Part shown: positions 46,569 through 57,628 of the stretch, one piece after another
Layout: each line of letters opens with the position of its first letter
Position numbering within the stretch: the stretch's first letter is position 1
Source of the DNA: Streptomyces collinus Tu 365
GTDB lineage: Bacteria > Actinomycetota > Actinomycetes > Streptomycetales > Streptomycetaceae
Direction of reading: 5' to 3'
Assembly: GCF_000444875.1 (NCBI RefSeq)
Contig: NC_021985.1
Location: 3,729,535 to 3,793,534 of the forward strand
Length of the DNA stretch: 64,000 nucleotides
The notes under the pieces: model-generated
What the model saw: the letters and a program-made list of their open reading frames with translations, nothing else
Databases searched by the model: none
Told to the model about the DNA's origin: nothing
Translations under genes and position numbers: made by a program

Positions 46569-48386
46569 TCAGCCGCCCGCGCCGAACGCGATCAGCAGGT
46601 ACTCCTTGCCGTAGGACGAGGCCTTGTGCGCGTACACGGACGACATGTACAGCCGGCCCTGCCCGAACAGGATCTCCGCGTAGTCGGGGAGCATCGTGGT
46701 CTCCGCCTGCCGCACGTCCTGCGCCGCCGGGTTCTCCAGCAGCTCGGTCGCCTTGAAGGAGCCGCCGTCGATGCTGACGACCTGGCCGCCCTTGTCGTAG
46801 GGCGGCCGCTTGTAGGCGATCAGGTTGCCGCCGTCCATGCGCAGCGGGGCGAGCAGGTAGCCGTCGCCGGCCTCGGCGCGCTGGCCGGTCTCCTTGCCGG
46901 TGGCCAGGTCGAAGGCGACGACCTCGTTGGTCTTGCTGTACTTGCCGGTGCCGTCGTGCTCCTCGGTCGGCACGAACAGCTTGCCGCCCCCGGCGACGAC
47001 CTCCCGGCAGTCCTCGATGCGGGTGATGCCGTCGCAGCGGCCGGCGTAGGTGTCGCCGGGCGCGGAGATGCGGGCCAGCAGCTTGCCGGTCCTGCCGTCG
47101 ATGGAGAAGTAGTCGGAGATGCCGCTGCCGTCGCCGGCGCTGTCGCCGACGTCGGCGGCCACCACCAGCGGGTCGGTGGAGACGATGCTGGCGTACTCGA
47201 TGCCGGAGGCCATCTTGTAGTCGGAGATCACCTTCCCGGAGGCCGGGTCGATGGTCTGGACGTGCAGCTGGCGGTCGCCGTAGCTGCCGCACTTGCGCAT
47301 CGCGACCAGCTTGGCACCGCCGCCGTAGCCGGCGTCGTAGCAGGTGTCCCCCGGCTTCGGCTGCCACAGCGCCTTGCCGGAGTCGATGTCGAACGCGGCG
47401 CCGCCGTTGGTGCTGCCGACCGCGACGGTGTGCTGGGCGACCGTCACGTTGTCCAGGTTGATCGTGCTGTCAGCGTTCTTGACCGTCTTGGTCCACAGCT
47501 TGGTGCCCTTGGCGAGGTCGATGGCGGCGACCTGGCTGCAGCCCGCGCTGGAGTTCTTGGCGGGCGTCTTCGGCTGGAAGACGATCGCCGTCCTGCCGTC
47601 CGCCGTCACGTGCCTGGCGGCCGAGCACACCGGGCCCGGCAGCTCGACCGTCCACAGCTTGGTGCCCTTGACCGGGTCGTAGCCGACGATCTGCGCGATC
47701 CCGCTCTTGGCGTACACCTGGTCGGTGAGCCAGGAGCCCGCGGTGACGACGGTGTCGGAGGTCTTGGGCATCGGGGCCTGGAAGAGCACCTTCGCGGCGG
47801 GGTCCGCCGGCGCCTTCTCCTTGCCGCCGGCGGTCGTGCCCCCGGAGCCGTTCTTGCCGCCCGTGCCGCCGCTGGAGTGCGCGGTGTCGTCCTTCTTCCC
47901 GTCGCCGCCGGAGGACTTGGCGTACCAGACGCCGCCGCCGACGATCAGGGCGATCACGACGAGTGCCGCGGCGATGATGACGAAGGTGGTCGTGTTCCTG
48001 CCGCCGCCGCTCTGCGCGGGCGCCGGGCCGACGGGCACGGTCGGGTAGCCGTAGGGCTGCTGCTGGGCGTACGGGTTCTGCGGCGCGCCCGGGTAGCCGT
48101 AGCCGGGCTGCGGCTGCGTCGGCTGCGGGACCTGCGGCTGGCCGTAGCCCGGCTGCGGCGGCTGGGGTGCCGGTGCCTGCGGGTAGCCGTAACCGGGCTG
48201 CGGGGCAGGCGGCTGCGGAGGGCCGTAGCCGGGCTGGGGCTGCTGCGGTGCCGGGGGCTGCTGCGGGTAGCCGTACCCGGGCTGGGGAGCGGGCGGGGTG
48301 GGCGGGGCCGCGGGCGGCTGGTCCTGGGGCGGCCCGAAGCCGCCCTGCGGCGGCTGGTTCGGGGGCGGCGGGGGCGGCTGGCTCAT
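46569..48386 (-). CDS. Membrane-anchored PQQ-like beta-propeller protein, copy 1
   Basis: 605 residues. Residues 1-130 are a Pro/Gln/Gly/Tyr-rich cytoplasmic region with repeated PGYGYPQ. One transmembrane helix (TTTFVIIAAALVVIALIVGGGVWYA, about 131-155) follows, then a Gly/Lys/Ser linker and a 400-residue extracellular domain with repeated propeller-blade strands such as YDPVKGTKLWTVELPG, IDLAKGTKLWTKTV, IDSGKALWQP, FDLATGKETGQR. These blades match PQQ-like quinoprotein/BamB folds, with no obvious PQQ catalytic residues. Cysteine pairs suggest disulfides. Paralog of the next gene upstream, probably a tandem duplication. Function unknown. Confidence 0.85.
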   Translation of the reverse strand: MSQPPPPPPNQPPQGGFGPPQDQPPAAPPTPPAPQPGYGYPQQPPAPQQPQPGYGPPQPPAPQPGYGYPQAPAPQPPQPGYGQPQVPQPTQPQPGYGYPGAPQNPYAQQQPYGYPTVPVGPAPAQSGGGRNTTTFVIIAAALVVIALIVGGGVWYAKSSGGDGKKDDTAHSSGGTGGKNGSGGTTAGGKEKAPADPAAKVLFQAPMPKTSDTVVTAGSWLTDQVYAKSGIAQIVGYDPVKGTKLWTVELPGPVCSAARHVTADGRTAIVFQPKTPAKNSSAGCSQVAAIDLAKGTKLWTKTVKNADSTINLDNVTVAQHTVAVGSTNGGAAFDIDSGKALWQPKPGDTCYDAGYGGGAKLVAMRKCGSYGDRQLHVQTIDPASGKVISDYKMASGIEYASIVSTDPLVVAADVGDSAGDGSGISDYFSIDGRTGKLLARISAPGDTYAGRCDGITRIEDCREVVAGGGKLFVPTEEHDGTGKYSKTNEVVAFDLATGKETGQRAEAGDGYLLAPLRMDGGNLIAYKRPPYDKGGQVVSIDGGSFKATELLENPAAQDVRQAETTMLPDYAEILFGQGRLYMSSVYAHKASSYGKEYLLIAFGAGG

Positions 48387-48510
48387 GGCTGGGGTACCTC
48401 GGTGACGCTCTCCGGGCCTGACGGCCCGGGAGATGGGGGACGAAGGAGAGGGGGCGGAGAAGGAAGAGGGAGCGGGGAAGGGAGCGGGCGGCCGGGAGCC
48501 GGGCCCGGAC

Positions 48511-50319
48511 TCACTTGCCGAACGCCATCATCAGCTTCTCCTTCGATTCGTCGTTGCCGTTGAGCCGGGTGGTGGAGATGTAGAAGCGTCCGCCGGCCCA
48601 GTCCACGGCCGAGCTGAAGAAGCCGTTCTCGATCGTCGCGGTGCCCGCGGGGTTCTGCAGCAGCTTGGTCGGCCGGTGCGAGCCGCCGGCGGTCGGGATC
48701 GACACCACCTGGCCGCCCGCGTCGTAGGACGGCCGCACGTACGCGATGAGCTTGCCGCCCTCGGTCCTCACCGGCGACATCGACTCGTCCGTGGGCGACT
48801 TGACCCGCCACTTCTCCTTGCCGGTGGCGAGGCTGACGGCGACGATCTCGTTGGCGCCGCCCGTCGCGTCGGTGGGCAGGTAGAGCGTGTCGCCGTCGAC
48901 GGCGACGCCCTGGCAGCCCTGGAGGTCACGGGCGAGGATCGCCCAGCCGCACTGCGGCGCGAACTTCTCGTTCACCTTGACCTCGGACCTGAACTTGCCG
49001 GCCGCGGTGAAGGTGGAGATGTTCCACGCCTTCTTGTCCTCGTTGGTCAGGTAGACCACGAGCGGGTTCAGGGAGTAGGTGCGCGCGACCCGCCAGCCCT
49101 TCTTGACCGGCTGCGTCCACCTGACCTTGCCGTCGGCCGGGTTCAGCTCCCGGATCTCGTCGTGCTCGTTGCTGGTGCCGGCGCCGCAGGAGGCCACCTG
49201 GACCAGCCGGCCCGCGCCGCCCGCGAACGCGGTCGGGAAGCAGGCCGAACCGTACTTCTGCTTGTCGTACAGCTTGTGGCCGTTGTCGATGTCGTACGCC
49301 GTGCCCGACTGCGAGCGGCCCACCATCAGCGTCTTGCCGCTGACCGTCAGCTCGATGCTGATGGCGCTGTCGAACAGGGCGCCGTCGGCGACCTCGGCGC
49401 TCCAGCCCTTCTTGCCGGTGGCCAGGTCGATCTGCTGGAGCTGGTTGCACTTGGCGCGGTCGCTGACACCGCTCATGTAGGCCACGACGATCTTGTCGTC
49501 CGCCGACTTCTGCGCGGTGACCGCGCAGATCTTCTGCGGGAACGTGATCGGGTCCCAGGCCGCGCTGCCGGTGCCGGCGTCGTAGGCGAAGACCTGCTTG
49601 TACGCCGCCTTCACCGCCGTGCCGCCGGAGATCCACATGCCGGGGGCGTCGGCGCCGGAACCGGGGGCGTCGGGTGCGCTCTTGTACCAGAGCACCTTCG
49701 CCTCGCCGGGCTTGCGGCCCTCGTTGAGGTTGTCCGGGTCGGCGCCGCCGTTGCCGTTGCCGTCACCGGGGTCGACGGACGCGGTGGCGGAGGACTGCTT
49801 GCCGTCGTCGCTCTTCCCGGCGACCGGCGTCTTCTTCCCGTCGTCACCGCCGCTGGTCACGGCGTAGACGGTGCCGCCGATGACGAGCAGCGCGGCCGCC
49901 GCGGCGCCGATGATCAGCGCGGTGCGGCCCTTGGCCGGCGGCTTGCCGCCGTACGGGGCGCCGCCGGGCGCGGTGCCGGGGGCGCCGGGGTACTGGGGCG
50001 GCTGCTGCGGGTAGCCGTAGCCGGGCTGCGGTCCGTACGGGCCGGGCTGGGGCCCGCCGTAGGGACCGGGCTGCTGCGGCTGGCCGTAGGGGCCGGGCGC
50101 GGGGGCGCCGGGCGCCGCGTACGGGCCCGGCTGGGCGTAGGGGCCGGGCTGCTGGGGATAGCCGTAGCCGGGCTGGGGCTGCGCCTGGGGCGGCTGGGCC
50201 GGTGGCCGGCCCGGCGGCGGGGGCGGCGGCTGCGGAGCGCCGAATCCACCACCCTGCGGCGGCTGGTCCTGCGGTGCTCCGAAACCGCCCTGCGGCGGCT
50301 GGTCGGGCGGCTGAGTCAT
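48511..50319 (-). CDS. Membrane-anchored PQQ-like beta-propeller protein, copy 2
   Basis: 602 residues with the same plan as copy 1: Pro/Gln/Gly/Tyr tail with PQPGYGYPQ repeats (1-130), helix ALIIGAAAAALLVIGGTVYAV, charged linker and beta-propeller blades (IDLATGKKGWSAEV; LNPADGKVRWTQPV; VSLATGKEKWRVKS). The C-terminal third is most alike between copies (NPAG, GGQVVSIPTAGG). ATG 50319 has GGGGGAAGAG upstream. The tail composition (low-complexity P/Q/G/Y) is typical of actinomycete cell-wall or kinase-linked proteins. Separated from copy 1 by 124 bases without a clear terminator. Confidence 0.85.
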   Translation of the reverse strand: MTQPPDQPPQGGFGAPQDQPPQGGGFGAPQPPPPPPGRPPAQPPQAQPQPGYGYPQQPGPYAQPGPYAAPGAPAPGPYGQPQQPGPYGGPQPGPYGPQPGYGYPQQPPQYPGAPGTAPGGAPYGGKPPAKGRTALIIGAAAAALLVIGGTVYAVTSGGDDGKKTPVAGKSDDGKQSSATASVDPGDGNGNGGADPDNLNEGRKPGEAKVLWYKSAPDAPGSGADAPGMWISGGTAVKAAYKQVFAYDAGTGSAAWDPITFPQKICAVTAQKSADDKIVVAYMSGVSDRAKCNQLQQIDLATGKKGWSAEVADGALFDSAISIELTVSGKTLMVGRSQSGTAYDIDNGHKLYDKQKYGSACFPTAFAGGAGRLVQVASCGAGTSNEHDEIRELNPADGKVRWTQPVKKGWRVARTYSLNPLVVYLTNEDKKAWNISTFTAAGKFRSEVKVNEKFAPQCGWAILARDLQGCQGVAVDGDTLYLPTDATGGANEIVAVSLATGKEKWRVKSPTDESMSPVRTEGGKLIAYVRPSYDAGGQVVSIPTAGGSHRPTKLLQNPAGTATIENGFFSSAVDWAGGRFYISTTRLNGNDESKEKLMMAFGK

Positions 50320-50554
50320 CAGCGCTCTTCCCCCTCGTTCACTGATTTTTAGCCACGCCCTGAGGTTCGCTCACGGACCCTGGGTCGTACTCAGACTGTT
50401 CTCAGACGGCTCTTTCTATCACCCGGTACCGACAGCGGACGGGGCCGTGCCCTCCCCTGTTCCCAAGGGAGAACCGGCCCGTGATGCCCCCGTTACGCGC
50501 CTTCACGCCCCCTTCACGCGACGCACGCGCCCCCTGCGCGGCTCGCGTGCGAGG

Positions 50555-52363
<1,809 letters not shown>

Positions 52364-52364
52364 T

Positions 52365-53681
52365 TCACTCCTGCCCGGGGGGATGGATCGACCTTCCAGG
52401 GTAGTCGGAGGTCGGGTGCCGGTCCGGTGCCCGCTCCTCCTGACGCCGCTGGTAGTACCGGACGGCCAGCAGCGGCGGCTCCACCTCACCGAGGTCGGGG
52501 CCGACGGGGCCGATGCGTGTCTCGGCCTCCACACAGCGCGGGTCGTCCCGGTAAGCCAGTCCCGCGACGGCGTGGATGCGGGTGAGCTGCCGTTCGTCGT
52601 GTGTCAGCTCCAGCAGCGCGTCGCCCACCCCGGGCTCGGGGCCCCGGTGGTGTTCGAGCCAGTGGCAGGTCCGGGCGCGCACGTCGGCGTCCGGGTCGCG
52701 CACCAGGTCGTGCAGGACGGCCAGGCTGCGCGGGCCGAGGCTGCCGTCCGCGTCGGCGTCCAGCAGTTCCGGCGCCCAGGAGCGGATCCGGGGGTCCGGG
52801 TGGGCCGCGCAGCGCAGGCCGATGCCCCGGGGCTCAAGGTCCTCGGCCCACGTCAGCGCGTTGAGCAGGACGTCGAGCACCGGCACGTCCCGTTCCCGTT
52901 CGGCCCAGGGCAGCAGCTCCCGGGCCCGCCCGAGGAACGGCTGCGGCCTGGCGCTCGCCGGTGCTCCGACGACGAGTGCGAGCAGTACGTCGGCGGCGAA
53001 CAGGCGGTTCACCGGATCGGGGTCGCGGCTCAGGTCCCACGCCTCGGCCCAGGTCTCGTCGTCGAGGCGGCCGCCCAGCACTGTCACCGACTCCGACCAC
53101 GTCCGGTGGTTCCGGTCCGGGTGCGTCAGGGCGCGGGCCAGGAGTTCGGGGAAGGGGGTGCGCAGCCGGAGTTTCGCCTCCAGGCCCGTGAGGATCGCCA
53201 GGCTCCCGTCGCACAGCGTCTGTCCGCCGAGCGCGAGTTCCTCGTACCAGCAGCCGGTCTCGTCCTCCCGCCTGGTGCGTCCCGCCGGGCCGGGCAGGCC
53301 GGTACGGCGCCGCAGTTCGGCTTCCGCGCCGGTGCGCGCCCGGTGGCGGGCGCGGGCCAGCAGTTCCTCGCGGGCCGGGCCGGGCCGGCGCACCACCTCG
53401 GGGAAGACGGCCCACATCAGCCACGGTGAGCCGGTGTCCACCGCCCGCAGCAGGGGGGTGGTGCCGTCGGGCAGCCGGCGCAGCGGATCGGCCCCGTACT
53501 CCACCAGGACCTCGGCGACCGGCTCGTCGTGCGCGGCGATCGCCGAGCACAGCACGGGCAGGCCCGTGCGCGCGTCGAGCGCGTCCGGTCCGCCTCCGGC
53601 CTCCAGCAGCTCCCGGACCCGCTCGGCCTGCCCCTGCCGTACGGCCGCGGCGAGCCGCTCCCCGTCGTCCACCGTGGTCAC
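52365..53681 (-). CDS. Ankyrin-repeat / HEAT-like repeat protein
   Basis: 438 residues. The N-terminal 80 residues are ankyrin repeats (RLAAAVRQGQAERVRELLEAGG; TGLPVLCSAIAAHDEPVAEVLVEYGADPLRRLPDGTTPLLRAV). The C-terminal 200 are helical and HEAT-like (RSLAVLHDLVRDPDADVRARTCHWLEHH). The middle is unassigned. GTG 53681 is chosen because GGAGGAG lies 5-6 bases upstream; a GTG two codons earlier overlaps it. The stop is one base from the ABC-F ATG, so the two are co-translated. A scaffold role is likely; partner unknown. Confidence 0.78.
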   Translation of the reverse strand: MTTVDDGERLAAAVRQGQAERVRELLEAGGGPDALDARTGLPVLCSAIAAHDEPVAEVLVEYGADPLRRLPDGTTPLLRAVDTGSPWLMWAVFPEVVRRPGPAREELLARARHRARTGAEAELRRRTGLPGPAGRTRREDETGCWYEELALGGQTLCDGSLAILTGLEAKLRLRTPFPELLARALTHPDRNHRTWSESVTVLGGRLDDETWAEAWDLSRDPDPVNRLFAADVLLALVVGAPASARPQPFLGRARELLPWAERERDVPVLDVLLNALTWAEDLEPRGIGLRCAAHPDPRIRSWAPELLDADADGSLGPRSLAVLHDLVRDPDADVRARTCHWLEHHRGPEPGVGDALLELTHDERQLTRIHAVAGLAYRDDPRCVEAETRIGPVGPDLGEVEPPLLAVRYYQRRQEERAPDRHPTSDYPGRSIHPPGQE

Positions 53682-54046
53682 GCCCACTCCTCCCCCGCCG
53701 AGCTCGCGACCGCTCCCCCACGGAACGGCCGACGCGCCGTCGAGTGAGCCTAGGGGGTTGCGGTGGGACGGGCAGGCCGGTCGAAGGGTGCGGAGTGCCC
53801 GGCGCCGGGACACGATGAGCGCGCGCGGCGGGCTGCCGGACGCCGGGCGCGCTCGCCGCGCGGCGGGACCGCCGGACACCGGGCGGCGATCGGCGCGCGG
53901 CGGGACTACCGAACACCCGACGGTGATCAACGCGCGGCGGGACTACCGAACACCCGACGGTGATCAACGCACGGCGGGACCGCCGGACACCGGCCGACGA
54001 TCAACGCACTGCGGAGCTGCCGGACGCCGGGGGCGGCCGGGCAGGG
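53682..54046. other. 365-bp gap between ispE and ankyrin gene; holds a 37-bp repeat array
   Basis: No gene seen. The right two-thirds (from about 53822) are tandem repeats described separately; 53682-53820 is a GC-rich stretch that should contain the ankyrin/ABC-F promoter, not identified. Confidence 0.5.
53822..54035. repeat. About six tandem units of a 37-bp intergenic repeat
   Basis: Units begin with CGCGCGGCGG or a variant at 53822, 53857, 53894, 53931, 53968 and 54005. The spacing is 37 bases for the last four steps and 35 for the first. The two central units are identical over the full period; outer ones diverge. Each unit carries GATC near its end and short GC inverted elements. No spacers, so not CRISPR. 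Located between the ispE stop and the ankyrin start. Confidence 0.8.
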
Positions 54047-54955
54047 TCACTGGTCCGTCCGGCCCGTCACCGTCGCGCCCGGTGCGGGTGCCGTCGCGGT
54101 GCGGACCGTGCGGCAGGTGCCGGAGGTGCGCAGGGCGTCGGCGATCTTCACGGCGGATTCGGGGTCGCGGGCGAGGAAGGCCGTGGTGGGGCCCGAACCG
54201 GAGACGAGCGCGGTCAGGGCGCCCGCGTCGCGGCCGGCGGCCAGGGTGTCGGCCAGTTCCGGGAAGAGGGAGAGCGCGGCGGGCTGGAGGTCGTTGGAGA
54301 CGGTGGCGGCCAGCGCGTCCGGGTCGCCCTTGGCCAGTGCGTCCAGCAGCTCGGCCGAGGCCTCGGGCTCCGGGATCGTCCGGCCCTCGGCCATGCGGTC
54401 GAACTCCCGGAAGACCGCCGGGGTGGACAGTCCGCGCCGGGCCATCGCGAACACCCAGTGGAAGGTGCCGCCGACCTCGAGGGCGGTCAGCCGTTCGCCG
54501 CGCCCGGTGCCGAGGGCGGCCCCGCCCACCAGGCTGAACGGCACGTCGCTGCCCAGCTCGGCGCAGATGGCGAGCAGCTCGGCGCGCGAGGCGCCGGTGC
54601 CCCACAGCGCGTCGCAGGCGAGCAGGGCGCCCGCACCGTCCGCGCTGCCGCCCGCCATGCCGCCGGCGACCGGGATGTCCTTGGTGATGTGCAGGTGCAC
54701 GGCCGGTTCGATGCCCCGGCGTGCGGCGAGCGCGAACGCCGCACGCGCGGCGAGGTTGGTGCGGTCCAGCGGGACCTGGTCGGCGTCCGGCCCCGCGCAG
54801 GTGACGCGGAGCTCGTCCGCCGGGGTGACGGTGACCTCGTCGTACAGACCGACCGCGAGGAACACGTTGGCGAGGTCGTGGAACCCGTCGGGGCGGGCGG
54901 CGCCCACCGCGAGCTGCACGTTCACCTTCGCCGGCACCCGCACCGTCACGCTCAC
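54047..54955 (-). CDS. ispE: 4-diphosphocytidyl-2-C-methyl-D-erythritol kinase
   Basis: 302 residues. GHMP family: [14 protein letters not shown] at the start, the ATP loop [17 protein letters not shown] (about 91-107), and [13 protein letters not shown] near the end. It phosphorylates CDP-ME in the non-mevalonate isoprenoid pathway. GTG 54955 overlaps the rsmA stop as GTGA with GGAGG upstream. rsmA-ispE adjacency is standard in actinobacteria. Confidence 0.96.
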   Translation of the reverse strand: MSVTVRVPAKVNVQLAVGAARPDGFHDLANVFLAVGLYDEVTVTPADELRVTCAGPDADQVPLDRTNLAARAAFALAARRGIEPAVHLHITKDIPVAGGMAGGSADGAGALLACDALWGTGASRAELLAICAELGSDVPFSLVGGAALGTGRGERLTALEVGGTFHWVFAMARRGLSTPAVFREFDRMAEGRTIPEPEASAELLDALAKGDPDALAATVSNDLQPAALSLFPELADTLAAGRDAGALTALVSGSGPTTAFLARDPESAVKIADALRTSGTCRTVRTATAPAPGATVTGRTDQ

Positions 54956-55821
54956 TTGCCCGCCTCCCTCTGCTCGGCGATCCGAGCGAACTCCTCCACC
55001 GTCAGTGACTCGCCGCGCGCCTGCGGGGAGACCCCGGCCGCGACCAGGGCCGCCTCGGCGGCGGCCGCGGACCCGGCCCAGCCGGCGAGGGCCGCCCGCA
55101 GGGTCTTGCGGCGCTGTGCGAACGCCGCGTCGACGACCGCGAAGACCTCGGCCTTGGAGGCCGTCGTCTTGACCGGCTCGGTCCGCCGGACGAGCGAGAC
55201 CAGGCCGCTGTCGACGTTCGGCGCGGGCCAGAAGACGTTGCGCCCGATGGCCCCGGCCCGCTTCACCTCGGCGTACCAGTTGGCCTTCACGGACGGGACG
55301 CCGTACACCTTCGAGCCGGGCGCGGCGGCCAGCCGGTCGGCCACCTCGGCCTGCACCATCACGAGCGTCCGCTCGATGCCGGGGAAGGTGTCGAGCATGT
55401 GCAGCAGCACCGGTACGGCCACGTTGTAGGGCAGGTTCGCCACCAGGGCCGTGGGCACGGGGCCGGGCAGCTCGGTGACGTGCATCGCGTCGGAGTGGAC
55501 CAGGGCGAACCGGCCGGCGCGCTCGGGCATCCGGGCGGCGATGGTGGCGGGCAGCGCGGCGGCCAGCACGTCGTCGATCTCGACGGCGGTGACCCGGTCG
55601 GCGGCCTCCAGCAGGGCGAGGGTGAGGGAGCCGAGGCCCGGTCCGACCTCGACGACCACGTCGTCGGGGCGGACCCCGGCGGTGCGGACGATCCGGCGGA
55701 CCGTGTTGGCGTCGATCACGAAGTTCTGGCCGCGCTGCTTGGTGGGACGGACACCGAGTGCGGCCGCGAGCTCGCGGATGTCGGCGGGGCCGAGGAGGGC
55801 GTCGGGGGTGGGGCTGGTCAC
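54952..55821 (-). CDS. rsmA: 16S rRNA dimethyladenosine transferase (KsgA)
   Basis: 289 residues. [18 protein letters not shown] motif [17 protein letters not shown], catalytic NLPYNVAVP, and [14 protein letters not shown], the full KsgA set. It dimethylates A1518 and A1519 during 30S maturation. GTG 55821 ([14 protein letters not shown]). No ribosome site; TACCCT on the reverse strand (55828-55833) ends 6 bases before the start, which suggests a leaderless transcript. Also downstream of rpfB by 70 bases, so readthrough is possible. Confidence 0.95.
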   Translation of the reverse strand: MTSPTPDALLGPADIRELAAALGVRPTKQRGQNFVIDANTVRRIVRTAGVRPDDVVVEVGPGLGSLTLALLEAADRVTAVEIDDVLAAALPATIAARMPERAGRFALVHSDAMHVTELPGPVPTALVANLPYNVAVPVLLHMLDTFPGIERTLVMVQAEVADRLAAAPGSKVYGVPSVKANWYAEVKRAGAIGRNVFWPAPNVDSGLVSLVRRTEPVKTTASKAEVFAVVDAAFAQRRKTLRAALAGWAGSAAAAEAALVAAGVSPQARGESLTVEEFARIAEQREAGK

Positions 55822-55847
55822 GGGACAAGGGTACGGGGCCGCCGGGG

Positions 55848-55893
55848 ACCCTCCGTCCTGCCGGCCCCTCACCCTCCGTCCTGCCGGCCCCTC
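55848..55893. repeat. Tandem 23-bp duplication between rpfB stop and rsmA
   Basis: Two identical 23-base copies (55848-55870, 55871-55893), beginning ACCCTCCGTCCTGCC. The second copy includes the first two bases of the rpfB stop codon complement; the first lies near the expected rsmA -35. Confidence 0.75.
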
Positions 55894-57457
55894 ACCCCCG
55901 CAGGCGTGCCCCGCAGTGCGGCCAGGGGGTGGCGCCCCGGCTCAGGTAGAGCTTCTTGGCGCGGAAGGTCTGCTCCTCCGCGGGCGCGTCCTGGGGGCGG
56001 CCGCTGCCGCCGAGGCTCTGCCAGGTGTGCGTGTCGAACTGATAGAGCCCGCCGTAGGTCCCGGAGGGGTCCACGGCGTCCGGGCGGCCGCCGGACTCGC
56101 AGGCCGCCAGGCCGCGCCAGTCGAGGTGCTCGGCGCCCTGCACGGAGTGCGGCCGCGGCTTGGTGCCGACCCGCACGAGCTGCCGGCGCGGTGCGCGCAC
56201 CACCACCGACGTCTCCCTGCGCGGCTTCTCGCGTACGCCGTTGACGGTGCGCAGGTAGTAGGTGACCCGTCGCAGCCCGGGCCGGCCCGGGCGGTCGACG
56301 ACCTCGGTGCCCTTGAACAGGGTGGGGTCGGCGGTCCGCCGCACGCCGAACGGGATCGGCTCCTCGCGGATCTCCCTGCCGCCGTTCACCCGCAGCACGG
56401 TCACCGTCTGCCCGTCGCGCGGGAAGCTGTCCGGCGGCACGGAGGTGGTGTCCTGGCCGTGCAGGGTGATGCCGGCCTCCTCGACGGCCTCGCGGACGGT
56501 GGCCGCGTTGGTGCGGATGGTGCGGGTGCGGCCGTCCGCCATGATCGTGACGGCGCGTTCGGTGCGCACGTCGAGCGCGAGACCGGCGCGTCCGATGCCC
56601 TGGGAACGGGAGGCCGACAGGTAGGCGCCCTCCGCGCGCACCCCCATCTCCCGCAGTGCCCCGTCCACGGTGTGCGCCGTCGTCCACACCTCCCGCTGCT
56701 CGCCGTCCAGCGTGAGCCGCACCGGGCGCCCGTAGCGCACGGACACCTCGTCGCCGCTGGCGAGGCGGGCGTCCCGGGACGGCGCGACCATGTCGTGCTC
56801 CCCGACCCGCACGCCCTCCTCGGCGAGCAGCTCCGACACGTCGCCGGCGAAGGTGTGCAGGGTGCGCGGCCTGCCGTCGACGCTCAGCTGGACGGCCTTG
56901 TCGTTGGCGACGAAGGCGGTGGTGCCGCCGGCCAGGAACGCGACGACCAGCGCCTGCGGCAGCAGCCGGCGCACGGCGGACTCGGGGCGCTCGGCGGAGC
57001 GGGCCCTGCGCCGCCGGGCGGCCCGGCCGCCCCCCGCGACCGCCCGGGCGGAGTCCAGCACCACCGTGGGCTCTCCGGACCCCGGGACGGCCGTGGGGTC
57101 ACCGCGACGCAGGGCCACCGTCGGCTCCCCGTGATCGAGAACGACCGTGGGCTCACCGCCGTGCGGGGCCGCCGCGGGCTCGCCGCGGTACACGGCCACC
57201 ATGGGCTCGCCGCGGTACACGGCCACCGTGGGCTCGCCGCGGTCAAGGATCACCGTCTCGGCGTCCGGCGCCGCCGCCCCGGGCATGCCCGGCACCTGGC
57301 GCGGCAGCGGCAGCGCGGGCTCGGTGACGAAGTACGCCTCCGCCTCGTAGGCGGGCCGGTACGTGTCCCGGTACATCCCGTACGGCAGCGTCTCCGCGGT
57401 GTGCACGGAGGCGTCGTGGCCGTGCGGGTCGTACGTCTCGAACTGCGGCTTGCTCAC
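55892..57457 (-). CDS. rpfB: Resuscitation-promoting factor RpfB-like lytic transglycosylase
   Basis: 521 residues. Residues 60-135 contain about seven imperfect repeats of [20 protein letters not shown], all cytoplasmic. A hydrophobic anchor ([20 protein letters not shown]) follows, then three DUF348 repeats ([57 protein letters not shown]), a G5 domain ([23 protein letters not shown]) and the Rpf domain [19 protein letters not shown] ... [16 protein letters not shown] with catalytic Glu in CESGG. It cleaves peptidoglycan to promote growth from dormancy. GTG 57457 has TGGAG 9 bases upstream. Confidence 0.95.
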   Translation of the reverse strand: MSKPQFETYDPHGHDASVHTAETLPYGMYRDTYRPAYEAEAYFVTEPALPLPRQVPGMPGAAAPDAETVILDRGEPTVAVYRGEPMVAVYRGEPAAAPHGGEPTVVLDHGEPTVALRRGDPTAVPGSGEPTVVLDSARAVAGGGRAARRRRARSAERPESAVRRLLPQALVVAFLAGGTTAFVANDKAVQLSVDGRPRTLHTFAGDVSELLAEEGVRVGEHDMVAPSRDARLASGDEVSVRYGRPVRLTLDGEQREVWTTAHTVDGALREMGVRAEGAYLSASRSQGIGRAGLALDVRTERAVTIMADGRTRTIRTNAATVREAVEEAGITLHGQDTTSVPPDSFPRDGQTVTVLRVNGGREIREEPIPFGVRRTADPTLFKGTEVVDRPGRPGLRRVTYYLRTVNGVREKPRRETSVVVRAPRRQLVRVGTKPRPHSVQGAEHLDWRGLAACESGGRPDAVDPSGTYGGLYQFDTHTWQSLGGSGRPQDAPAEEQTFRAKKLYLSRGATPWPHCGARLRG

Positions 57458-57504
57458 GCCGACACGCTCCAGAAGGGCCAGAGGGGTCCGGATCGGGCCC
57501 CCAG

Positions 57505-57533
57505 AACCTAGCGGAGCGACGGTTACTCTCCAA
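57505..57533 (-). promoter_or_regulatory. Vegetative-type promoter of rpfB
   Basis: On the reverse strand TTGGAG (57533-57528), a 17-base spacer and TAGGTT (57510-57505) match the actinomycete TTGxxx/TAGRRT pattern. Start expected near 57498, leaving about 40 bases of leader. Confidence 0.65.
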
Positions 57534-57628
57534 AGCGGCTCGACTACGTACAGTTGCCCACCGAACGCGCGCCCGGCGCCCTCGGCGGGCCAAGGGCCGG
57601 ACGCGCCCTCGGCGGACCGGCCGCCTCC

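Noticed and set aside
46569..50319. BamB outer-membrane assembly proteins
   Set aside because: Gram-positive context, single transmembrane anchor and low-complexity tails; only the propeller fold is shared.
53822..54035. Possible CRISPR array
   Set aside because: Units abut with no unique spacers, and no cas gene is near.
57458..57628. ydaO/c-di-AMP riboswitch upstream of the rpf gene
   Set aside because: Such riboswitches precede rpfA-type genes; here only about 40 bases of leader follow a good promoter and no motif is seen.
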